A stretch of DNA of 64,000 nt from NCBI RefSeq assembly GCF_001411555.2, contig NC_049903.1, positions 31,413,083 through 31,477,082 on the forward strand, written 5' to 3'. The DNA is from Juglans regia. Lineage: Eukaryota > Streptophyta > Magnoliopsida > Fagales > Juglandaceae. Positions 43,711 through 55,600 of this stretch are shown one piece after another (position 1 is the first letter of the stretch; each line of letters opens with the position of its first letter). Below the pieces are notes generated by a model that was given only the letters and a program-made list of their open reading frames with translations, did not search any database and was not told the origin of the DNA. Position numbers and translations under genes: made by a program.

Positions 43711-46700
43711 ATGGAGCTTGGGCCTTGCAGAACTGCTTGGGCTGTAAAACACAACATCAACACTGGGTATAACTTTATTGAACCATGCAGGTGAAAAGGT
43801 AAAATCCCATTACTTCTGCAATGAAACAGGATTGTGAAGCCAAATACAATATTCATATTCAAAATCATCACCTGAAATATAGATGAGCAACCACAGAACC
43901 TACTAGGTCTGACACACCATGAGCTTTGGCAATTTAGTTAATGGAACATCCGGTCCAGCACCAAGCCACTTTCTAAAATTATTTTTTTTAGATTTATACA
44001 TATGAAGAGTCCAATTAATTTTCAAGTATTATCTTTTATATTGATTTCGGGTCCAAATTGTATTTTGGTGGATATCGAATTTTTTTTAATGGGCTATCTT
44101 AGTAATTTCCTTAAATATTTTTTGGTTGGATGACAAATCTTTTTACAAGCCGAGAAAATTTATGAAACAAGTATATATATTTTTTAAGGATGTGTCGAGG
44201 CCCAAATCTCTGGGAAGATCCCTTTTTCTTTTTTTTCCTCACTACGAAACATGGGCCAAATATTTGAAATGGGCCAAAAGCCTAAGCCCATGAGATTTGG
44301 CATCCGCCCCCCACAGCGTGCATGTCTGTTTCTTCTGCATGCACGTTTGTTTCCGCTAGGGTAAATGGCAACACTTTATATTCACATGTTACACAAGTTC
44401 ACGCACAACCCCCACAAACTCCTCTTGATGCACGACTTCATCGCTTCTGTTTTCAATGGCATGCATGATACACGTCTCCTTCCTTCCTTCTCTAGGGTTT
44501 TATCAGTTTTCCTATATATATATATATATATATTCATTACACAGTATTGCACACATATCCCGTAAGCCATCCTCAACCTAAAAACTAAGGCTGACGCTCT
44601 GTGTTCCTCTTGCCTTCAAGGTATTGCCGCTTCAACACAACCACCGTAAATGACCCCCACCAAAGCCAAGCGCTTCACGTACGGCTAGCTCATGGCTCCT
44701 TCGCACGCAATCACCTTTATTATTGAGCTTGAGATTTTTTTTCCCCTTTGCCGCTGGCCACTGCCACAAACAAGATCTCCCTGCCAAACTCCTCCACGCA
44801 ATCTCTTGCACCGTAGCACACTACTCAGCCACCGCAGCACTACCCTGCACCACCACCCAACGCTATCGAGACTGCATGAAGATGTGGGCTGCAACCTCTG
44901 TTTTTGCTAGGATAGAAACAGAAAAAAAAAAATGGAAGCTTTTACACTATAACAGTAGAGAAGATAGAGGATGTACTTTTCTGCATTTTATTGATAAACA
45001 AACAATCTATAAATAGGCTAATACATAACTGAAAGCAACATGAAAATAGGCACTATCCCACGTTGAAAACAAACTCCTATGACTAGGTAAACAAACTCAC
45101 TAAAGACTAGGACAACACAAACAAACTTACTGACAATTCTAAAGACTAGGACAACCCACGTGCAAATTATTAAATTTCCTCAACAGTAAAAAATAGGGCA
45201 CATTCGTGTGAGGGCCAAACCTTATCCGACCACCCCATTCAGAGCACCACCTAGTTCCAAAGGACACCGATGAGTTGGACAACCACTGTAAGCCACTGGC
45301 CAACCACGTTTTTCTTCCACCCCATGCCATCTCGCATGCCGAGAACCAAGGAGAGATCCCATACTCGTAAACTCGTTACCCCACCATCTTTTGCACTGAA
45401 AACCATCGTACAAGTAGCAGAAACCGCTGGCGGTGACACCTTGTCACCCTGTGCCGATGGGTGAGCCTACTGACTCTCCTCCATATTTGTGTCCTCACAG
45501 TAGATTCTCTCTCTCATCACCCACCCTCCGTATTCACTCTCTCTCTCTCATCACTCTCTCTTTCATAGTGTGCTTCCGCTGCTCCTCAAAGTGCTGCCAT
45601 CAACAATCACCTAGGTCGCCGCTACACGTACCTCTCGGTATGCCTCAGCCGTATCACCCACTTCGTGTTTTCATAGTTTTCAAAATAGAAACAATTTGGT
45701 TGCCTTCCCATAAGGCTTATCTTGAACTATGAGTTTTTTTTTTTTTTTTTTTTATGAAATTATAATTTTTCCTTCTTAGTTTTAAAACCAAACATGAGGG
45801 TTTTAAAAATGGGTTGTCTTTACTTTGGGCCACATGGGCTTGTTTTCTAGTGGGTTCCTTTTTATTTTTGAGTGTGATATGTTAAGTTATTTTGAAGTTA
45901 AGTGTTTTTGGGTTGGGCTCGGGTTCTAAATTATTTTGGGCTAGGTAATATTTTTATTACAACGACTTTTCATATTGGATTTTGATTTCTTAAATAGACT
46001 GGTGTTTGAGCTGAAATTAGATTAAGAATATTAAGTGGATATTGATGGATTTGGAAAATGATGACATTTTAGGGTTATGAGAATTTTAGATTTTGAGGAA
46101 TTAAAATATGATGATTTTTAGAATTTCAGGTTTAAATATCGAGATACGTGTTCGATTGAAAATTTACGAAAATTACGTGCCAATTTCATAAGTGGCAATT
46201 AATATTTGCTTGACACGATTGTGGAAAAGTTTTGAAAAGTTAAAAAGTTCAAGTAAGCGGGGCTCTTATACTAAATTTTGCATAAAAGAAACGAACTGAT
46301 GTCGATTTTTGAAAAATATGCATGTTTTGTTATGAAAAGAAATTTGAAATAATCTCAGTTATTTATTATGAATTACTCATGAAATTTTGCATAAGAATAA
46401 AGTATTTTCTATCATGAATGGTGTAGACCTGAACTTATTTTTTACAATTTTGTTTCTGAACTATGCAAAAATGAGCGAATATGGAAATTTATGCATAATT
46501 ATATGATTATGATATGATTTTGTTGTGTTATGAATATGTTTTGTACTCTGATATGATATTACGTGACTTCTAAAAACCTTTGGCATGACATTCTATTTCT
46601 GTTATGTTATAACATTACCATGAGTGTAAAACTGTGACTTCTGTTCGGGTTGGTACCATCTTTTTTGTTTCCAGTGCACCCACTTTGGAAACAAAGTGAT

Positions 46701-48784
46701 TTTCTGCGTGGTCTTTCCTGTGTGCACACTCGGGACTCCGACAATAATAAGTCGAAGATTTCACATTCTGTTTTTGCTCGGTTGGCCATCGGGGTTTGCA
46801 CAACCCTAATGCGGGGGTTAAACATGGAATTTTGTTCTGATGTGATATTTCAGTTTATGCTATGCCAAAAGAATTTTTAATAAGAATATTTTTGAATTTT
46901 CGCTCTGATATTTTTTATAACATATTATGATTCTGCATTCTGAAAATAAAAATATTTTGTTCTGTGTTTTGAACTTTGTAAATGATCATATTTACATGCT
47001 AGTATATGTTTTTTGCTTACTGAGTTGTTGATAACTCGCCTCTTATCTCCACAATATTTTTTTGATAATTTTGATGCCTTAGCTAGAAGTCAGAAGTAGG
47101 AAGTGTTAGTAAAATTTGATGGTCGTAGAGAAATATGTGCCAAAGAGTACAAATATTATTGGAGTCTTATTTAGTAGATTTATTATTTTATTTTATTTTG
47201 GTATTTTGAGTCATAGATATTTCCAAGTCTTTATAAAGATTGTAATTTATTTCATTGAGGTATTTCTTTGGTGTCTTAGTGGAGGAACATATATTTTTTA
47301 TTTTGAATAAATGAGTTTATGTTTTATGGGGAATTTGGAGTATGCAAATTTGTTATACAAGATGATTTTTAGGTTACGAGAGTTAACTCTCGAGACCTCT
47401 GGGGCGTTAGTTAATGAGCAAAAGATTGCAAAACCGAACGTGGCTCTAGCTAGTACATGGTCAGATGAATGAACTGAATGGAGCTCTCATATTAAGAGTT
47501 GGTTTAACTTGCCTATGTCTGACAGGGTATTTCCAATATATTAATGAACTTTGCATACTTCTATTTGCAAGGCAATATTATATTCCATTTCATCCCAGTA
47601 GTATGCGGAGTTTGTTCTGTTTTATCAGGTAAATTAGTGTCCTCTGTTTTGGGTCTAGATCATGAACCACAGATATAGCAATATCGCTATGAACAATTCA
47701 AATGCGGCTGCACCACCTTTGTAATCACGATTTTCAAGATAGTGAACAGCGTAGGGGGTGGGGGAAGTGGCTTGCTAGAAACCATGATCATCATAGGGAG
47801 ATGCATGCTCGTAATTCTTTTGCCATAATGGTTGTTTCAGAAAAATTAGTGTCTTTTGAAGGAAATGGTAGTCATTTTAGAAGAGTGGCAGTGCATGGGC
47901 AAGTACTTGGTGCGTAATTTTATAGCATTAGGAGATAGAATGGTGAACGTAATCATGTAATTTGTGATTAATAGTCCCCCTCATATTTCGGTTTCTTCAG
48001 CCTCCAGTCACTCCGGGAAACCCCCCCCTCCCCCCTTCCTGGGGCCGCTTCACTTCTCTTGTTGTTCTCCACATCTCTAGTCCTTTCTACCTTTTGCTTC
48101 ACGGGTTCCTACATCTTCATGGAAGCTTCTTTTGCCAAAAATTAGTGAGGGAGCAGTGATCACTTTGCCTCATTTCCCTTTCCATAGCAAGCTTTCCTCA
48201 CGGCCCTACTCATCTGCTCCCCCTACCTTTCCTCAAATGTGCCCATTTTCAACGACTTTTATACACCGCATGTGGCCTATTTCCACTTCGCTCACTTTGA
48301 TCCATCATGCTTACCCTCCACCTTCCATCTGACGAACGCATATGCCCTTGTGCCGCCACCCTTGGTGCGCATGATGCCCGTGTGCCTTCTAACCTAATGG
48401 CTTTTTTAAGATATCTCCTCTCCCTTTGTTCTGATATATTTTTTAGCTACAAATTGTAGTTTCAGAATCACCTCATAGTGTTCCTTGCTTTCTACATCAA
48501 CATTTTCACTTAAATGCTCCTCTCCTTCCTTCGAAAGTTCTTTGCATTAGGTCAAAGACCCGTATTAGAGAATTCTTTTGTGTGTAGTTTAGACAATTTA
48601 TTGTACCTTGAATTGTTGTTTTGCATCTGGGAATTTCCCCTTATTTTGTTATCTTATTGTTATCATACAAGCCTATGATTTGAAATGGGAGAAAAATTGA
48701 CATCAGCAATGATCGAAGATAACATGATTTAAAATAAAGAATAACATTTCTCAAAAGCAAATAAGTGTAATCTTGAGAATATAG
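43711..48784. other. Intergenic region without recognisable genes
   Basis: No ORF matches a known protein. 44513-44533 is a (TA)n run and about 45730-45753 a T run. 45800-47330 has a texture like the LTR or untranslated part of an old retroelement: a TTACTGAGTTGTTGATAACTCGCC block near 47017-47040, and the direct repeat GAGTTAACTCTCGAG near 47380. No second LTR was found. 48000-48060 holds a long C-rich run. 46600-46850 has a moderate ORF with no family resemblance. Confidence 0.5.
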
Positions 48785-48980
48785 ATATAGAAACGTTCTC
48801 AATCCATCTCATCTCATCATTACAACTTTTCTAAATTCTCGTACAAAATATAATAAACAATTCAATTTTTTTAAATCTCAAAACAATAATAATATTAAAA
48901 AATAATATTCTAACAATACTTTATTTAACTTATCTAAAACAATCTCATCTCATATCATCTCAATATTCAAACGAGACAAG
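48785..48980. mobile_element. MITE remnant related to the GATGAGATGAGATG family
   Basis: The ends are CTCAATCCATCTCATCTCATC (48799) and ATCTCATCTCATATCATCTC (about 48942). Read on the other strand the right part gives GTTTGAATATTGAGATGATA, similar in style to the start of the Tourist-like element at 25868. Target duplications and exact ends were not resolved, so it may be truncated. Confidence 0.45.
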
Positions 48981-49630
48981 CTTCACTAAATCATTTTTCA
49001 CGTACTTCCTTTTTGTTTAACCTCGATCCAAGACCATATAGCTGAAACCTAAACACCTTCTGAATCAGTTTATGTAAAGTAGCAGGTAGAAGACATCTGA
49101 AAGACTGAAATAAAGGTCCATCTTTCACCGAGTCTATTATCTCTCGGGACAAAGTCAAAACACCATTAAGCAATAAAACCATTTACTGCATAAAAATATT
49201 CCTTGATAAACTTTCCTTACCATAAAAAGATAAACATTTCTGTGTGAGAAGGGACACAACCAGATTCACTAAAAAATAAAATAACAGGAATAAATCTGCA
49301 GAGAGGCAGGCAGATAACAAAACTGTAGTGATTATATAATCACCAACTATAATATGTTAGGACTTAATCATTGGATTTGGGTACACTTGTATGACTCATT
49401 GCGCTAACTAGCTATACACAACCAAAAAAATGAGGTCTCGTGTCAGCAAGGACAAAATTTACCGCCACATGATATCTCAATTCTCAACGGACACCACAAA
49501 ACTATTATTCTTCCAACACCGTATCTTCTATGAACTTCGTTCTCTTTCTTACCTTCCCATGTTGGAAAAAAGTGAGATTATGAATTTGATGGGAACAATC
49601 AATGCAGAAAATGGGAAACTTCATCAGCAA

Positions 49631-52600
49631 TTAAAAGCTTCCTGGGGCTTGTGATAGAAGCGTCTTTAAAGTCTCATAGGTCATAAAGACAATGCCTACC
49701 CCAGGAACAACCTTGTAGTATTCGGGCATAATCCCTCTATACAAGCCTCGGAGGCCTTCATTCCGGATTATGTGCCCAAATGTCCCAAACAAGCCAGTAT
49801 TATAGACACGGGCTCGTCCACCTGCCCCTTCCAACTGCATCCTTCGCCTCACAAGATCCAAAGGGAATGTTGCTGGAAACAAATCAGGAGTAAAAGATAA
49901 TCATGCAGAGACATTGAAAGTACCAGATAGTTAATGTCTAGTAAAAATCAGCCATCTTATTACGACTTTCGAGTAGTAATTTACAATATTATGTCGATAA
50001 TTACGTCAGTCCATGCCAGTTATATCAACACAGGAAGAAAAAGAACATTATTTCCAACCAAATCTCTATAGGCCAGAAGTTTCGGTTCCTCTTTACTCGT
50101 TTATCACTTTGTCAAATCCTAATGAGTACACCACATAAGACACGGGGCAGTCATTCAAATGGTTTGCCTCTAAAGCCTACAGCACAAGTTACATAATTGT
50201 CATACATGCATGTATGAATGTTTGTATAGCAAAATTGTACTTTTCATGCACAAACTACCAACCATTTTCTATTTTGCATCTTAAACTACAGATTTCAATT
50301 TGCACCCTAAACTACCAATAGGTTTCACTACACATCCATTCATAAATACACTATAAATAAATGTTTGCCAAGTGGCCAATTTTTTTTTTTCATTTTAACA
50401 TTCATGCTTAACTGAGGGAGCAAATTGAAAAATTTAAGTAGTTTCGGGTGAAATTTGAAACTTTTTGTAGTTTTAGGGTACAAACTGAAGACAGTTGAGT
50501 GTGTGTGGATGATAAGTGTAATTACCCACACCACACAGACTTCAATGCATGCACATATATTGTCATGCATACTAGCTCAAGTTAAAGAGGCATTTCCATT
50601 CAACCATCACATAATATAAATATTTCACTTACTTTGTAATCGATATATATCTAACTTATAGAGAAGAAATTCTTTGAACACAGGTTTTCCAATTAGAAGA
50701 CTTTTCACGTTTAAAGATCAATGACTGGTACCAAACATAACATATCTAAATATTCATCTTTTAAATTTTGCCTAACATTGAACATCCCACACACAAGTTA
50801 CAAACCATTGTATACTCCACTGATTATCAATGAAGGCAACAGAATTCAAATAAGATAAAAAAAAAAAATATCTCAACTTCTCTACTTCCCAACACCATTT
50901 CCATGAAATCTTTCTTTTTTTTTTTTTTTTTTTTTGACAACGGGGGAACCACCCCACGGCAAAGCCCTTAGGACCTTAGGACTCACCCATGGAACCTAAA
51001 CCCCCGGGGAGACTAGCACAGCAACCCACCGCCATGGTCTCCCACTTAAATCACAGTTTGATCCCAGGGGGAATCGAACCTGCGACATGGGGCACATACA
51101 CACAAGTTCGCCCTTACCACTTGGGCTACCCACGGGTGGGTTCCCTGAAATCTGTATATATGAGCATTAAAACTAGAGTAAAAATACCAGCAGCTACAGG
51201 TTCAAGTCACACAATCAGAGTTGGAAGGCTATCTAGATACATTGTTTCAAAAGCCCAGGTAACCAATGCATCAAATAATGGTAAATGGAGTGCTGATCTC
51301 AGACAACTCACCAGTTGATGAAGCAATGCCTGAAAGACTGCCACAAGCAAGACTGACCATGACAGTGGAATCATTGGGCCTGATGCCAAAAGAAAATATT
51401 TTTTTTTGGTAAGTATCCAAAATATAAACATACCATTGCAACCAAGATGCATGAAACAATAAGCAGCAAAAGCAATGCCACATAAATTATGCCTCAACAC
51501 TCGATAACAAAAACTTGGAGTACTCACCTTTGAGACTGCCAAAAAGATCTCAAGGTCTCATAAACAGAAAAGCTTATGGCTATACTTGGTCCAACACCCT
51601 GCGTCATACAAAGCATCCAAAGGGAAAGTTAAGTCAACACAACGAAGCCATAAAAAAGGAATAGAAGAAGGATAAACAAATACCAAAAGTGTTGCTCCTA
51701 GTCCTTTATACAAGCCCATAAAACCTTCATCTCTGCAAATGGTATGAAATGCATGCCAGATACCTCTGTAGTAAGTTGCATTTGTCTGCAGAGTTAAAGA
51801 ACAATTGAAATTAGGCAAATGTCCAAATCAAAAGGCATAAGGAATGCTTTTTCCCTAGTCCATTCAAAGTTAGTTTCACTCTTCTTGCCCAGAATAAAAA
51901 ACTAAAAAAATAAAATAAAACTAGCACACACAGACAGGCTGAGAAAAAATGCCCATGTATGCTGGCATTACCTGTACTGCAAGTCGTGTCCTCACAAGAT
52001 CAAGGGGATATGTAGAAGAGGCAGCTGTTATCCCCGCCAATCCACCGCTTACAAAGTGCACACAAAGGTTCGCACTTGTAGTACCTCTACGATTTTCCCC
52101 AATAATTGAATGCATCAACTGCAGAACAGACGGGATATATTGAATAATATTATGCAATGTACAAAGATAATATACTATTCTACTTTAGCAACCTATCAAA
52201 ATATTTCAAAAAGTAACATAACTTTATAAATGATCAAGTAAAAGAGAAAGGTATTATCGAGGTAAACAGAGAGTACATATCAAATACATCTAATGAGAGA
52301 AAGAAAGAGATGAACAGTTTTTTCAAAGAATGTCGGCACTCACATTCTTATAGCGGTCATAAGCATAGAAATTGACTGAAGAATAAGGAAGACGATGAGC
52401 AATCGTAACCAGATTGCCTTTCCAAAAGGCTCGGAACCCTTCTTCATTGATAATTCGAGAAGCCTCATGCCATATGCTAGCCTTACTCAGTGCTGCAACA
52501 TCAGAGCACATACCTTGCACCTAAAAGGAAAGATACGAAATAGTCAACAACTAAGCAGTTGGGAGGAAATAAATGCCTTGTAAAGAAACACTAATGGAGC

Positions 52601-55600
52601 CATACAGAACGGTTCAGGTTTTGGGATTTGAAGTTCTATTAAACCAAGAAGTTCTATTAAATTTTACTCTGCAGGGGTGGGTATGAAGGGTCCTGCCTTG
52701 AAGAGGTTCCCCAACATATAAAAAAAAAAAAAAAAAAACTATCAAATTCTCTTGAAGTACTTCTAAAAAGGAATCTTGTTGAAATGAATTAGAACTTGAA
52801 TAAAGAGAGGGATTTGTCAACCCAAGGGGATTATATTTTAAGTATTTAAAAGACGAGCATTTGTCAATCCAAGAGAATTATATTTTTTACTTCTCAACAA
52901 TTTGTCACAGTCCATGAATAGAATACATGGGCCATGGGCCATGGGCCTTGGGCCAGTTTATCTTCATTTACAACTTCATTTACTTTGATTTGTGCATGTT
53001 ATTTGGACTACAATATAGTTAGTGGCCCAGGCCCGAAGTTTTATTTTCTTGTATGTTTTTAGTTGTGTTAGCCTGGGCCCAAGTAGGGGTCATCTTCTTT
53101 ATGTACGAGCCAAGGGCTCTAGGGTTGATCCATCCAGAAAATTAATGCAAATTCTATTTCTATTTCTCTTTCTCTTATCATCTTTTTCCTTTCTTCAATG
53201 GAGGTGCTCCTCTCAAAGTAAGCAATTTCTATGTATTTCCCTTTAAGCAACTTGAGGTGTGTTACAAGTGGAATCTAGAGCCAGGCTTTCCTTGGCATCG
53301 GCTTCATCAATCCATGGAAATAGAAAAAATTATTTCATCCTTACTCACGAACAATCACAGCAACATTTGGATGTTATTTTGCAGACATTTAAAGATGTCA
53401 AGAACAACCTTGAAAATTTTCAGAACAACTTCAATGAAGAGTTCTCAAATCTGGAAAGCCAACTCTAAGCTCTGCAAGAAGAGGATAAATACACAGCAAC
53501 CATAAATCCCGTTAGAAACCAGAAACCATTTCCACCATTCTCAAATCATTCCCTCCAAATCTCGTGTCCTTCCCTTCCTCTTAGAAATTATTGTCCCTTT
53601 TCTTCATTTCTTTCGGTCATCCCTGGCAACAAAGACTCATTAATCGTAAGAGGCCTAACCATCATATGGGAGTTCGATCCCAGTGGTGTCGATGAAGCCC
53701 AAAAGACACCGAAAGTCACCGATCTCTTAAGGCGGTGGGAGCTGATGAAGACGACGCTGTACAGGGACAAACAAATAATGGATCTGTGCCAACAACGCAA
53801 AGTAAGGACTTCATCGTTGCTCCTCCATCACAGTCAATCTCTTGCTCCATCCCTAACCTCCTCCGAGAACACATTGTTTCTGGCCTTGTCACGGACGACT
53901 ATCGCCGGAAGCTTACTTTCAGTACCAGGATGAAGACGTTGAGCACAGGCCGAGGCTTCACCATCACCTTCGAAACATCCAAGAATGGTAGCTTCCCCGC
54001 CACTGCCAAGGTCTTCATCGGAGGAGTGGAGGTCACTCAACCTTAATTTTTCAACAAAGGTTTGGTGGTAGTTCACGGCCTTCAAGGCTTCGTCGTTCCT
54101 CTCTTCCCTGTTCTCTCAGCCAGAAAGAGTGAACTGGCCAGTACACCTTGCTGGCAAAGCTTCATGCCATATCTGCGTTTTCCCACCACCACTACCACGA
54201 ATTGTATCAGCGAGGAGAGCTTGATCTTTGTACCCCACTACCTCACCTGAAAGACCATGCTTGTCAAAGCTATCGCAAAAGAGTCTGGAGTTATTTTCAT
54301 TAATGTGAGGATATCCAATCTGATGAGCAAATGGTGCAACTATGACATCCTATCTAGCTTGGAGAGGGCTGAGATATTGAGAGTGATTCATGGGATGAGG
54401 GTTTAAGAAGACCTCGACTATGACATCCCATCTAGCTTGTGTGAAGGTTACACAGGTTTAGATCTTCTTAAACTCTGCAAGGAAGCAACATATTTTTCCA
54501 TCAAGGTTTCGGCATCAGAGCACAAACTTCAGTTAGATGAAGATGCGGTTAGTGATGAAGACGGCTTCCACACTAACGCCTACTTCTATGTTGAAAATCT
54601 GAAAGGTAAGAAGTTTTTTGCTCCATTTATGATTGATGTATTGCTATTGGGGATATTGCAATCTATTGTGGAGGAGATGGTGGGGTCCTGCGGGTAGTTT
54701 TTCTCCCTTCATCTATTGAGTATATTGATAATTGTGAATCGATAAGATGGGAGTTGATGTTTCTAAACAGTATTTCCTTGGGGCAGCAGATTGCTTTGAG
54801 CCTAATATGTTTGATGAAATGCTGGAAAGGTTTAGCTTGGTTCGGTGCATCTCGTTTTTTAGAAAGCTCCTGGCTAAAAAAGCAAAGAGTGAGGAAAATG
54901 TAGTAAAGGAGGTGCCTCTAGTCTCCTCAGAACCTGGTGAAGGTGTTGGTCCGAGTGAGTAGGAACAGGAAGGGGAACTTCAGCGTGGGGATGAGGAGCT
55001 GCAAAGGAAGCTTGATGAAGCTTTGGGAGCTTTATTTTAAATTTGAGGATGAAGCTAGACGAAAGCGCCTTGCTGTAAAAGCAAAAATTATTGAAAAAGT
55101 TGCGGAGCATGTGCATGTTGTCTCCTCGAAACTTAGGGAAGATGTTGGTCCAAGGGCACATCAGGAGGTACATAAGGGAGGAGCCGCTAAGGGCACTTTC
55201 CTTGACAAAACGGAGGAGGCAATGTGGCCTGACATTGCAGATGCAGGAAAAACGGTAATAAAAGAATCTGTTGAGCCACTTCTAGAAGAATACAGACCAC
55301 CTGGAATTATTTCGCTTAAGTTCAGCACATTGTCTCTTGGTAATGTGGCACCCAAAATTGAAGGTATCTATATTCAGAGTCGTAAGAAAGGTCAAAATCC
55401 CATGGATGTTGACTTTTGGGGGGATGGTGATCCAAGCATCATATTAGGAGTTGAAGTTGCTCTGGTTGCTTCAATATCCATTCAGTTGAAGGATCTTCAA
55501 GTTTTCAATGTCGTTCATGTTATCTTCCAACTTGCTGAAGAGAGAACTTGTAATTCTGCTATTGCTGTTGCCCTCCTTTCTGAGCCCAAGTCTAGAATCA

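Noticed and set aside
44680..45740. Cluster of ORFs of 60-99 codons around 45 kb
   Set aside because: Present in several frames and both strands in a C-rich spacer; no protein family resemblance.
46607..46880. ORFs of about 75 codons near 46.7 kb
   Set aside because: Mirror-image frames on both strands, within a region that looks like a retroelement remnant; no motif.
51060..51140. tRNA gene suggested by perfect A and B boxes
   Set aside because: There is no tRNA acceptor stem or full cloverleaf, a poly-A tail is present and target duplications flank it, so it is a SINE.
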